From the NCBI GenBank assembly GCA_900770445.1, contig CAAGKO010000041.1, positions 1-18,463 on the forward strand: a DNA stretch of 18,463 nt, written 5' to 3'. Positions within the stretch are counted from its first letter, which is position 1; each line of letters opens with the position of its first letter. This document shows, piece after piece, positions 1 to 6,869 of this stretch. The stretch is from an uncultured Oribacterium sp. Lineage in GTDB: Bacteria > Bacillota > Clostridia > Lachnospirales > Lachnospiraceae. The position numbers and the translations under genes were made by a program. The notes beneath the pieces were generated by a model. The model searched no databases, had not been told where the DNA came from, and saw only the letters and a program-made list of their open reading frames with translations.

Positions 1-30
1 ACTCAGCGTTGCATAGGGTGCTAAGGAAAA
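1..30 (+). repeat. Truncated copy of the end repeat
   Basis: The first 30 bases match positions 18425-18454 in 29 of 30 positions, in the same orientation (ACTCAGCGTTGCA, one mismatch, then AGGGTGCTAAGGAAAA). In the right-hand copy this stretch is the 3' arm of a long hairpin. Here the 5' arm would lie before position 1, so this copy is cut by the window edge. A related short motif, GTGCCGCTAAGG, follows at 40-51. The repeat family is not recognised. Confidence 0.75.
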
Positions 31-48
31 TAGTACCAAGTGCCGCTA

Positions 49-115
49 AGGGGACCCGGCTTGATTTCACACGGTCTCTCCGTATGGCCTCCGTTGCCGC
101 CCCTCCGGGTCCCCT
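49..115 (+). other. Foldable leader upstream of rqcH
   Basis: Bases 49-59 and 105-115 form a perfect 11-bp helix (AGGGGACCCGG with CCGGGTCCCCT). It encloses two small possible hairpins, ACGG/CCGT at 71-74 and 80-83 and TGGC/GCCG near 85-99, so the segment can be drawn as a three-way junction. No U-tract follows, so it does not look like a terminator. It ends 46 bases before the rqcH start and could be a 5' leader or a separate small RNA. I see no convincing promoter in 1-161. The helix is visible in the sequence; any function is inference. Confidence 0.4.
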
Positions 116-161
116 ACCCAAACTGTAACATGAAGTTTTCGAAATAGAAAGGCGATGCGCT

Positions 162-1937
162 ATGGCATATGATGGACTGGTCGTTTCAGCGACCGTAAAG
201 GAGTTTCGTGAGCGTCTGATCGGCGGCAGGATCGCGAAGATCACGCAGCCGGAGAAGGATGAGATCCAGCTGACGGTGCGGAATCAGAAGGATAATGTGA
301 AGGTACAGATCTCGGTTAATCCGTCCCTTCCGCTCTGCACTCTCACAGAGGATGCGAAGCCGGCGCCGATCAATGCGCCGACCTTCTGCATGGCCCTCCG
401 TAAGCACATCGGAAACGGTGCGATCCTCGACGTGCGGCAGCCGGACCAGGCACTGCACGAGGACGGCCTCGAGCGTGTCATCATCTTCACCATCGAGCAT
501 CTCGATGAGATGGGCGACCTCGGAAAGCGCTACCTCGCGGTCGAGCTGATGGGCAAGTACTCAAACATCATCCTGCTTCGCGATGACCACAGCATCATCG
601 ATTCCGTGAAGCGCATCTCCGCTTCCCAGTCCTCGGTGCGGGAGGTGCTGCCGAATCGTCCATACTTCATCCCGGATGCGGGTGGAAAGAAGAATCCGCT
701 GTCACTCGATGAAGCCGGTTTCTGTGCGCTGCTCGCGCAGCAGCCGGAGCCGGTCTTTAAGGCCCTCTTTCATCACATCACGGGACTGAGTCCCCTGACG
801 GCCTCCGAGCTCTGTCACCGTGCCGGGGTCGATCCCGACCTCTCCGCGAACTGCCAGCCGACCGAAGCATTGGCTGCCCTGTATGGAAGCTTCCATCATA
901 TTATAGAAGAAGTCGCGATCGCGCGACAGCCGGATCCGGTCATCGTCTACCAGGATGAGGTGCCGACGGACTTCTCCGCCTTCGATCTCACGCTGTATGA
1001 GGAGGACGCCGCCTTCGAGGTCGAGCACTTCGACTCGATGAGCGAGGTCATCCGCCGCTTCTACAGCGAGAAGGATAAGAGCTCCCGTATCCGCCAGCGT
1101 TCGACGGATCTGCGGAAGGTACTGACGACGCTGATGGAGCGTGCCGGGAAGAAGCTGATGATCCAGGAGAAGCAGCTGCGGGATACCGAGGGCATGGATA
1201 AGTACCGTGTGTACGGGGAGCTGCTGCATACCTACGGCTACTCGCTGCAGGGCGGGGAGGATCATCTGGTCTGCGAGAACTACTATACGAACAGTGAGAT
1301 CACGATTCCGCTGCAGAAGGATCTCTCTGCGGCGGAGAATGCGAAGCGCTATCTCGAGAAGTACCAGAAGCAGAAGCGCACGAAGGAGAACGTGACGGTG
1401 CAGCTCGAGGAGACGCGAAAGGAGGTCGAGCATCTCGAGTCGATCCGGACGGCGCTCGACATCGCGGAGTCTGAGGAGGATCTGCAGGATATCCGTCGGG
1501 AGATGATCGATTTCGGTTTCCTGCATAAGGCGCCGGGGAAGGGAAAGAACCGACTGCAGCGGAAGTCGAAGCCGTACCACTGGGTGACGAGCGATGGCTA
1601 TGAGCTGTTCATCGGGAAGAATAATTATCAGAATGAGGATGTGAGCTTCCGGCTCGGCGACGGTGGGGATCTCTGGTTCCACGCGAAGGGTGTCACTGGT
1701 TCGCATGTCATCGTGAAGACGGGCGGGCAGCCGATGGAGGAGGTACCGGACCGGGTCTTCATCGAGGCGGCGGAGCTCGCGGCGTACTTCTCTTCTCACC
1801 GTGAAGATCCGAAGGTCGAGGTCGATTATACGATCCGGAAGAATCTCCGGAAGGTGCCGAATCAGGCGCCGGGCTTCGTCATCTATCATACGAACTGGTC
1901 GGTGACGGTGGAGCCGAAGAATTTACTGGCTGAGTGA
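162..1937 (+). CDS. rqcH: RqcH/NFACT family ribosome quality control protein
   Basis: 591 aa, full length for bacterial RqcH (older names FbpA, fibronectin-binding A). In the characterised family, RqcH binds stalled 50S subunits carrying peptidyl-tRNA and recruits tRNA-Ala to add C-terminal alanine tails, which mark the chain for degradation. The N-terminal NFACT-N domain opens MAYDGLVVSATVKEF and contains GGRIAKITQP (21-30). A helix-hairpin-helix region and a charged, helical coiled-coil segment (about 290-450) follow. The C-terminal NFACT-R domain begins near 480 with YHWVTSDGYELFIGKNN and LWFHAKGVTGSHVI. The ATG at 162 is preceded by AAAGG about 10 bases upstream, a modest ribosome binding site. 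The conserved Asp-Arg pair of the B. subtilis protein appears here as Glu104-Arg105. The gene converges on yebC, and a bidirectional terminator separates them. Confidence 0.93.
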   Translation: MAYDGLVVSATVKEFRERLIGGRIAKITQPEKDEIQLTVRNQKDNVKVQISVNPSLPLCTLTEDAKPAPINAPTFCMALRKHIGNGAILDVRQPDQALHEDGLERVIIFTIEHLDEMGDLGKRYLAVELMGKYSNIILLRDDHSIIDSVKRISASQSSVREVLPNRPYFIPDAGGKKNPLSLDEAGFCALLAQQPEPVFKALFHHITGLSPLTASELCHRAGVDPDLSANCQPTEALAALYGSFHHIIEEVAIARQPDPVIVYQDEVPTDFSAFDLTLYEEDAAFEVEHFDSMSEVIRRFYSEKDKSSRIRQRSTDLRKVLTTLMERAGKKLMIQEKQLRDTEGMDKYRVYGELLHTYGYSLQGGEDHLVCENYYTNSEITIPLQKDLSAAENAKRYLEKYQKQKRTKENVTVQLEETRKEVEHLESIRTALDIAESEEDLQDIRREMIDFGFLHKAPGKGKNRLQRKSKPYHWVTSDGYELFIGKNNYQNEDVSFRLGDGGDLWFHAKGVTGSHVIVKTGGQPMEEVPDRVFIEAAELAAYFSSHREDPKVEVDYTIRKNLRKVPNQAPGFVIYHTNWSVTVEPKNLLAE

Positions 1938-1953
1938 TTTCAATTTTCACATC

Positions 1954-1981
1954 AAAAAAGACCGCCTGCGCGGTCTTTTTT
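1954..1981. terminator. Bidirectional terminator between rqcH and yebC
   Basis: A 7-bp GC-rich stem AGACCGC/GCGGTCT (1959-1965 with 1970-1976) closes a CTGC loop. An A-run lies on the left and a T-run on the right, so it reads as an intrinsic terminator on both strands. It lies 16 bases after the rqcH stop and also downstream of yebC. Confidence 0.9.
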
Positions 1982-1990
1982 CTTTCGTCG

Positions 1991-2014
1991 TAAATTTTGC
2001 GATAGCAAAATTTA
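1991..2014 (-). terminator. AT-rich hairpin at the yebC stop codon
   Basis: A perfect 10-bp stem TAAATTTTGC/GCAAAATTTA with a GATA loop. It includes the yebC stop codon (2012-2014). No long T-run follows on the minus strand. It probably works together with the stronger hairpin at 1954-1981 or protects the 3' end of the mRNA. Confidence 0.55.
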
Positions 2015-2761
2015 CTCCTCTCCTTCTTCTTCCCAGTTGGTATACACGGTCTGAACATCCTCAGATGCGTCGAGCAGGTCGAGGGTTCTGCGAAGTCCCT
2101 TTACGACCTCCGGATCGGTAACCGATACGTAGTTCTGCGGAATCATCACGACGTCCGCTTCTGCCATCGGGATGCCCTGCTTCTCGATGTTCTCGCGAAC
2201 GGTCTCGAAGTCCGCCGGATCGGTGATGATCACGTAGGAATCCTCTTCGTCAGTGATGTCCTCTGCACCAGCCTCGATGGCCATATCCATCAGTGTGTCG
2301 AAGTCCTTATCCATATCGTCCATGGCCTCACGGTCGAGGATGATCTGGCCCTTCTCGTCGAACATGAAGGAAACGGCGCCCTGCGTTGCGAGTGAGCCGT
2401 GGCCCTTCGTAAATGCGGAACGAACGTCAGCGGCTGCACGGTTCTTGTTATCGGTCAGAACCTTTACGATGATGGCTACGCCGTTCGGGCCGTAGCCCTC
2501 GTACTGAAGCTCCTCGAAGTTATCCGCATCCATGGATCCGGCTGCCTTCTTGATACCGCTGTTGATGGTGTCGTTCGGCATGTTGTTTGCCTTCGCCTTC
2601 GCGATGACAGCAGCGAGCTTGGAGTTGTTAGCTGGGTCAGGTCCGCCGGCCTTTACAGCCAGTGCGAGCTCATGGCCGATCATGGTGAAAATTTTGCCCT
2701 TAGCGGCATCATTCTTTTCCTTCTTAGCACGGATGTTTGAAAACTTGGAATGTCCTGACAT
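2012..2761 (-). CDS. yebC: YebC/PmpR family protein (translation factor or DNA-binding regulator)
   Basis: 249 aa, normal for the family. It starts with the family signature MSGHSKFSNIRAKKEK, followed by NNSKLAAVIAKAKANNMPNDTI and YEGYGPNGVAIIVKVLTDN. The family was long described as transcriptional regulators (PmpR). More recent work assigns members to relief of ribosome stalling on proline-rich stretches. The sequence alone does not decide between these roles. I chose the ATG at 2761 over an upstream in-frame one at 2776 because the family signature begins there and a GAGGAG ribosome binding site precedes it by 7 bases. The C-terminus is acidic. The gene has its own promoter candidate at 2819-2847 and converges on rqcH. 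Confidence 0.93.
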   Translation of the reverse strand: MSGHSKFSNIRAKKEKNDAAKGKIFTMIGHELALAVKAGGPDPANNSKLAAVIAKAKANNMPNDTINSGIKKAAGSMDADNFEELQYEGYGPNGVAIIVKVLTDNKNRAAADVRSAFTKGHGSLATQGAVSFMFDEKGQIILDREAMDDMDKDFDTLMDMAIEAGAEDITDEEDSYVIITDPADFETVRENIEKQGIPMAEADVVMIPQNYVSVTDPEVVKGLRRTLDLLDASEDVQTVYTNWEEEGEE

Positions 2762-2818
2762 AATACTTCTCCTCAATTACATATATAAAATCGATCGATG
2801 TTTAAATCAAACTCTAGT

Positions 2819-2847
2819 ACTATAACGTAAAAATGGCGTAGAATCAA
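2819..2847 (-). promoter_or_regulatory. Candidate sigma-A promoter of yebC
   Basis: On the minus strand, -35 TTGATT (2842-2847) and -10 TATAGT (2819-2824) are separated by 17 bases. This lies about 58 bases upstream of the yebC start. It overlaps the 3' flank of nnrD, where only a weak hairpin (AACGG/CCGTT, about 2881-2895) and no clear terminator is seen, so some read-through from the rex operon is possible. Confidence 0.55.
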
Positions 2848-2895
2848 GCTTTTCTGACATGTTTGCGTCTTAGAGCGGAGAAACGGCGTAACCGT

Positions 2896-4011
2896 TCAGC
2901 TTCGTCTCTGCATCACGATGCCGAGCATGTCCGCCGTTTCGCGGGCGAGGACGCCGTGGGTTCCGTGTATGACTGCGGCCTGTCGTCCGGCTTCTGCGTG
3001 GAGGAGGACGCCGGTGACGGTGGCGTCAAAGGCCATCCTGCGCCAGCGCGTGCGCTGCTCTTCCGCCAGGGCTTCGTTCAGTGCGTCGATCCGGTCGGCG
3101 CGCAGGACGGCATAGATGCCGGCGATGGCACCGGACAGTACGTCGCCGGAGCCGCCTTTACTGAGGGCCGGGCTTGCCTCTGGGTTCTGGAAGGCGTGTC
3201 CGTCGGCATCCACAACGATGGTTTCCGAGCCCTTCATCACCGTCACCGTGCCATGTGCCGCAGCCAATGCTTCCGCCGCGTGGGCCGGGCACTGAAGGAT
3301 TTCCTGCAGTGACGCCGCAGAGAGGCGCGCCATCTCCATCGGGTGTGGGGTGACGACCACCGGGATCTGCGACGCGATACGGTCGACAAGCTGTATCAGC
3401 TCCGGTCGGGCGCTCAGGATATTGAGGCCGTCCGCGTCGATCAGCAGGAGCGGGAATTTTCGAAGCCACTTCGACCACGCTTTTTCGGAGGACTCCGTAT
3501 GCTCAGATGTCAGACTGTTCTCTGATTTTTCGCCTGATGGAGCCGATGTTTCAGACATCAAGCGCTTCTCCGTATCCTCTTCGGCTCCATCACCTTCGCG
3601 CAGTAATACTCTATTTCCTTCCATCGCTATGTCGCATCGTAGCGCGATGGCCTGCAGCAGCTCGCGGACGAGCGTCACGCTCAGCGCTTCGGTGCCGAGA
3701 CCCGGCCCTAGCACGATGATGTCCGCCCAGGAGACATTGGCGTCGGACAGGACCCGGAAATTACTGTCTGTATCGTAGCCGGTGAAAATCGCCTCCGGGA
3801 GCAGGGACTGCACGATGAGGCGGTTGCACTCAGGCGTCAGGATGCGCACGAGGCCGGCACCGCTGCGATAGGCGGCGAGAGCGGCGAGGTACGCGGCACC
3901 ACACATGCCCTCCGAGCCGGCGGACACGAGGATTTTTCCATAGGTTCCCTTATTACTGTCGCTCCGGCGTGCCGGTATGTTTCTGAGATAGATCGTCTTG
4001 TCTGTGTCCAT
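2896..4011 (-). CDS. nnrD: ADP/ATP-dependent NAD(P)H-hydrate dehydratase (NnrD)
   Basis: 371 aa. NnrD dehydrates the S-form of hydrated NADH and NADPH (NADHX, NADPHX) back to usable cofactor. Family marks are DSNKGTYGKILVSAGS (18-33), GPGLGT (102-107), IDADGLNIL (191-199), TPHPMEMARL (221-230) and the nucleotide-binding KGGSGDVLSGAIAG (285-298). Many bacterial homologues carry an N-terminal NnrE epimerase domain; this one does not. An insertion rich in Ser, Glu and Lys occupies about 133-183, between the dinucleotide fold and IDADGLN. It makes the protein longer than the usual ~280-residue domain. The ATG at 4011 has GGAGGG five bases upstream and lies inside acpS (59-base overlap). The reading frame continues open further upstream, but that part is out-of-frame acpS. 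Third gene of the rex operon. Confidence 0.9.
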   Translation of the reverse strand: MDTDKTIYLRNIPARRSDSNKGTYGKILVSAGSEGMCGAAYLAALAAYRSGAGLVRILTPECNRLIVQSLLPEAIFTGYDTDSNFRVLSDANVSWADIIVLGPGLGTEALSVTLVRELLQAIALRCDIAMEGNRVLLREGDGAEEDTEKRLMSETSAPSGEKSENSLTSEHTESSEKAWSKWLRKFPLLLIDADGLNILSARPELIQLVDRIASQIPVVVTPHPMEMARLSAASLQEILQCPAHAAEALAAAHGTVTVMKGSETIVVDADGHAFQNPEASPALSKGGSGDVLSGAIAGIYAVLRADRIDALNEALAEEQRTRWRRMAFDATVTGVLLHAEAGRQAAVIHGTHGVLARETADMLGIVMQRRS

Positions 4012-4369
4012 CTGTGCCCTCCAGTATGGCAAATGCGATGACGAGCTCCTTCGTGTCGGAGATCGAGACCTGAATCGAGCGTCCGCCCAGCTGCTCATAC
4101 AGCGTGCGGGCAGCGCCGTGAAGCACGACATAGGGTTTCCCGAGTTCATCCCGGAGCACCTCGACGTCGATCGGGCGGAAGCCGCGGAAGCCGGTGCCGA
4201 AGCACTTCGCGACCGCCTCCTTACATGCAAAATCACCGGCAAGCATGGAATCTCTTCCAGATGCCTGCCGGCGCTCATGCTCCGTAAAAATACGAGTCTC
4301 CGTGCCTGTTCGCCGGGTACTTTCGATACGGCTGATCTCCAGGATGTCGGTGCCGATACCGATCACCAT
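3953..4369 (-). CDS. acpS: Holo-[acyl-carrier-protein] synthase
   Basis: 138 aa. AcpS transfers 4'-phosphopantetheine from CoA to a serine of acyl carrier protein, which activates fatty acid synthesis. The start GIGTDILEI carries the metal-binding Asp8, and CKEAVAKCFGTG (49-60) carries the catalytic Glu51. SISDTKELVIAFAILE (102-117) is the last core strand. The ATG at 4369 lies one base after the rex stop codon, and the ribosome binding site GAGGAAGAGG sits inside the end of rex, so translation is probably coupled. The last ~18 residues go beyond the usual core. They come from the 59-base stretch shared with the start of nnrD. Confidence 0.93.
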   Translation of the reverse strand: MVIGIGTDILEISRIESTRRTGTETRIFTEHERRQASGRDSMLAGDFACKEAVAKCFGTGFRGFRPIDVEVLRDELGKPYVVLHGAARTLYEQLGGRSIQVSISDTKELVIAFAILEGTDGHRQDDLSQKHTGTPERQ

Positions 4370-4370
4370 C

Positions 4371-5027
4371 TTATGCCTCTTCCTCGGCTGCTTTCCTTCC
4401 GTAGGCTTCACCCATACGGTAGCTCAGTCGCATCAGCGACTCGGAGAGATGCACGTTCTCGATGACGACATTATCCGGGACCTCGAGATCCACGTGTGCG
4501 AAATTCCAGATGCCGACGACCCCATCCGCGATCAGCTGCTCGACGACCTTCACGGCCGGTGTCTTCGGAATGCAAACCGCCGCCATCTTGACATGGAACT
4601 CTTTCACAACCTCATCGATCTTCTCCATCGGAAGCACCTCGACATCACCGACCCGCGTGCCGATGACCGTCGGGTCCTGATCGAAGATGGCGCGCACGAT
4701 GAAGCCACGCTTCCGGAAGTTCGTATAGTTCGCCAGTGCCTGTCCTAAGTGACCGGCGCCGACGATGATCATCTCGTGCTCCTCATCGATATTCAGGATC
4801 TTCGCGATCTCATCGTGAAGGTTCCGGATGTTGTAGCCGTAGCCCTGCTGGCCGAAGCCGCCGAAGTTATTGAGGTCCTGACGGATCTGCGACGCCGTCA
4901 GCTTCATCCGCTTACTTAATTCGTTCGACGAAATGCGCTCGATGCCCTGATCCATGAGATCCTCGAGATATCGATAATATCTAGGAAGTCTCTGGATAAC
5001 CGCCTGTGATATTTCTTTCTTTGCCAT
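4371..5027 (-). CDS. rex: Redox-sensing transcriptional repressor Rex
   Basis: 218 aa, typical length. Rex dimers bind DNA when NADH/NAD+ is low and leave it when NADH rises, so they control fermentation and NADH-recycling genes. An N-terminal winged helix (1-80) contains VIQRLPRYYRYL and the recognition segment TASQIRQDLNNFGGFG (44-59). A Rossmann fold with GAGHLG (90-95) binds the nucleotide. The C-terminal region has VCIPKTPA and GIWNFAHVDL, followed by the domain-swapped helix found in Rex dimers. The start ATG has AGGAG 11 bases upstream. It is the first gene of an operon with acpS and nnrD. A near-consensus Rex site lies upstream of its own promoter, so autoregulation is likely. Confidence 0.95.
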   Translation of the reverse strand: MAKKEISQAVIQRLPRYYRYLEDLMDQGIERISSNELSKRMKLTASQIRQDLNNFGGFGQQGYGYNIRNLHDEIAKILNIDEEHEMIIVGAGHLGQALANYTNFRKRGFIVRAIFDQDPTVIGTRVGDVEVLPMEKIDEVVKEFHVKMAAVCIPKTPAVKVVEQLIADGVVGIWNFAHVDLEVPDNVVIENVHLSESLMRLSYRMGEAYGRKAAEEEA

Positions 5028-5093
5028 GTTAATACGCTCTCCTGTTATATGATTTTATAGATATTGCATACAAAATCATAGATTTCGTTCTAA

Positions 5094-5122
5094 ATTATAC
5101 AATCCTGTGAAATAGATGTCAA
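5094..5122 (-). promoter_or_regulatory. Consensus sigma-A promoter of the rex operon
   Basis: On the minus strand, a perfect -35 TTGACA (5117-5122) and a perfect -10 TATAAT (5094-5099) are separated by exactly 17 bases. The predicted transcription start near 5087 gives a leader of about 60 bases before the rex ATG. A promoter this close to consensus would be strong if not repressed, which fits the operator just upstream. Confidence 0.88.
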
Positions 5123-5129
5123 AGGCAAG

Positions 5130-5147
5130 TTGTAGAATTCTTAACAA
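5130..5147 (-). promoter_or_regulatory. Putative Rex operator (ROP)
   Basis: Read on the plus strand, TTGTAGAATTCTTAACAA matches 12 of the 14 defined positions of the Rex consensus TTGTTAA-N4-TTAACAA. It lies seven bases upstream of the -35 box of the rex promoter. Rex autoregulation through such sites is established in several Gram-positives. The assignment here is by inspection only. Confidence 0.65.
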
Positions 5148-5170
5148 TTATATTATTAAATAAGTATAAA

Positions 5171-5208
5171 TAATCAAAACCACCAGCTTTAGCTGGTGGT
5201 TTTGATTA
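5171..5208 (-). terminator. Intrinsic terminator of purA
   Basis: A perfect 17-bp inverted repeat, TAATCAAAACCACCAGC and its complement, around a 4-base loop (TTTA on the plus strand). It lies 22 bases after the purA stop. GGTGG followed by TTTTGATTA gives the U-rich 3' side. It insulates the rex promoter (5094-5122) from purA transcription. Confidence 0.9.
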
Positions 5209-5229
5209 GACTATACATATGTCACGTGA

Positions 5230-6516
5230 TCAGATCTTCGGGGTTCTCTTCAGAATCTCGTGTCTCTCCGGACCATTGGAAACCATGGTGATCGGAGTCT
5301 CGATGTGCTTCTCGATGAAGTCGATGTAGTTCTTGCAGTTCTCCGGAAGCTCATCATAGTTCTTGATGCCGCGGATGTCGCAGTTCCAGCCCGGAAGTGT
5401 CTCGTATACCGGCTTCGCCTTGTTAAGGAGCGGGGTAACCGGGAAGTCCGTGGTCACCTTACCATCGATTTCGTAGCCTACGCAGACCTTGATCTCCTTC
5501 AGGTAGCCGAGTACGTCGAGCACGGTCAGTGCGACCTCGGTCGCGCTCTGAAGCTGGCAGCCATACTTCGAAGCGACGGCATCATACCAGCCGACTCTTC
5601 TCGGACGTCCGGTCGTTGCACCGAACTCACCCTTATCACCACCTCTTCTACGAAGCTCATCTGCCTCCTCACCGAAGAGCTCGGAAACGAAATCACCGGC
5701 ACCGACCGCGGAGGAATATGCCTTCGTTACAGCAACGATATCCTTGATCTCATATGGAGGGATACCGGCACCGACGGCACCATAGGCTGCGAGTGTAGAG
5801 CTGGAGGTTACCATCGGATAGATACCGTGATCCGGATCCTTCATGGTACCGAGCTGACCCTCGAGCAGGACGGTCTTACCTTCCTTCAGTGCCTCACGCA
5901 GGAACTTCGAGGTATCGGCCACATACGGAGCGATCATATCTCTCTGACGATGCATCTCCTCGAGGAGCTCATCGTAGTTGATTTCCGGTGCATGATAGAG
6001 CTCACGCAGGATCGCATTCTTGATTTCGATGACCTTGTGCAGACGATCCTGAAGGACCTCCTCATCGAAAAGCTCGTTTACCTGAAGACCGATCTTCGCA
6101 TACTTGTCGGAGAAGAACGGCGCGATACCGGACTTCGTGGAGCCATAGCTCTTACCGGCGAGTCTCGCCTCCTCGAGCGTATCGAACAGAACGTGATATG
6201 GCATCATGACCTGTGCACGGTTGGATACCAGGATCTTCGGAGTCGGAACGCCGGCGTCGACGATGGACTTCAGCTCTGCACAGAACTTCTCGATATCGAG
6301 TGCCACACCGTTTCCGAGTACGGATGTGGTGTGATTATAGAATACGCCGCTCGGCATAAGGTGGAGTGAGAAACGACCATAATTGTTGATGATGGTATGG
6401 CCGGCATTTGCGCCACCCTGGAAACGTACAACGATATCCGAGGTCTCGGCAAGCATATCGGTGATCTTGCCCTTACCCTCGTCGCCCCAGTTTGCTCCAA
6501 CGATTGCTCTTACCAT
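5230..6516 (-). CDS. purA: Adenylosuccinate synthetase
   Basis: 428 aa, close to the usual ~430. PurA joins IMP and aspartate with GTP hydrolysis to give adenylosuccinate, the first committed step to AMP. The N-terminal phosphate-binding motif GANWGDEGKGK (7-17) includes catalytic Asp12. QGGANAGHT (33-41) includes His40. GLQVNELFDEE and TGRPRRVGW (GTP/IMP-site region) follow. The ATG at 6516 has AGGAGG six bases upstream. I see no convincing promoter directly before it, and the 126-base gap to the upstream small gene holds two 9-bp helices next to each other (see 6533-6638). Purine control, if present, may act there, but I recognise no known riboswitch. PurB, the next enzyme of the branch, lies about 3.2 kb away on the same strand. 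Confidence 0.96.
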   Translation of the reverse strand: MVRAIVGANWGDEGKGKITDMLAETSDIVVRFQGGANAGHTIINNYGRFSLHLMPSGVFYNHTTSVLGNGVALDIEKFCAELKSIVDAGVPTPKILVSNRAQVMMPYHVLFDTLEEARLAGKSYGSTKSGIAPFFSDKYAKIGLQVNELFDEEVLQDRLHKVIEIKNAILRELYHAPEINYDELLEEMHRQRDMIAPYVADTSKFLREALKEGKTVLLEGQLGTMKDPDHGIYPMVTSSSTLAAYGAVGAGIPPYEIKDIVAVTKAYSSAVGAGDFVSELFGEEADELRRRGGDKGEFGATTGRPRRVGWYDAVASKYGCQLQSATEVALTVLDVLGYLKEIKVCVGYEIDGKVTTDFPVTPLLNKAKPVYETLPGWNCDIRGIKNYDELPENCKNYIDFIEKHIETPITMVSNGPERHEILKRTPKI

Positions 6517-6532
6517 GTGAATCCTCCTAAGG

Positions 6533-6638
6533 ATAGCATCCGCGTATGGATACTATGGATGTTCTTCACCTTTTTGACACAGTCCATCTCGAGCGTCCTC
6601 ACCCGGATGTATGTGAGAGATTCGTGACCAGAACATCC
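6533..6638 (-). other. Structured leader before purA
   Basis: On the minus strand, GGATGTTCT (6630-6638) pairs perfectly with AGAACATCC (6557-6565), and an inner TCAC/GTGA can extend the helix. Inside, CTCAC/GTGAG and GACGC/GTGTC can form two short arms. Directly next to it, ATAGTATCC (6548-6556) pairs with GGATGCTAT (6533-6541, one G-U) around ATACGC. That hairpin ends four bases before the AGGAGG ribosome binding site. No U-tract is present. The conserved core of purine riboswitches is not recognisable. The helices are real in the sequence; a regulatory role is inference. Confidence 0.4.
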
Positions 6639-6642
6639 TGCA

Positions 6643-6828
6643 TTATTTTTTGTTTGTCAGCTTCGTGAACCAGATGAAGATGTAGATCACCACCGGTACG
6701 ACGACCAGACAGAATAAACAGGCCAGAAGGTACTGGGTCGCTCCGGTCACCGCGAAATACAGTACGGCGACGAGGAGAAACGCGATGATGACCAGTGCGA
6801 GAATCGCGAGTATTCGTTTCAGCTCCAT
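6643..6828 (-). CDS. Small two-helix membrane protein, function unknown
   Basis: 61 aa starting MELKRILAILALVIIAFLL. Two hydrophobic segments, about residues 4-25 and 31-53, are separated by a short polar turn (TGATQ), and the C-terminus is basic (TKLTNKK). This predicts a hairpin in the membrane. I chose the ATG at 6828 over the GTG at 6834 because AGGAGG is 8 bases before the ATG but only 2 before the GTG. The gene has its own strong promoter candidate (6870-6898), which supports it being real. I recognise no family. It is probably co-transcribed with purA 126 bases downstream. Confidence 0.75.
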   Translation of the reverse strand: MELKRILAILALVIIAFLLVAVLYFAVTGATQYLLACLFCLVVVPVVIYIFIWFTKLTNKK

Positions 6829-6869
6829 GGTCACTACCTCCTGTATCGTGCTTACGCACAGACAAAAAT

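Noticed and set aside
702..1889. A 395-residue minus-strand open frame inside rqcH
   Set aside because: Shadow of rqcH, whose NFACT domains are clear; no ribosome binding site or motif of its own.
4012..4278. Upstream extension of nnrD to 4278
   Set aside because: The extra 89 residues are Ser/Arg-rich out-of-frame acpS. The NnrD family start and a good ribosome binding site are at 4011.
6557..6638. Purine riboswitch upstream of purA
   Set aside because: A three-arm fold can be drawn, but the conserved junction bases of the purine riboswitch are missing and the inner arms are only 5 bp.
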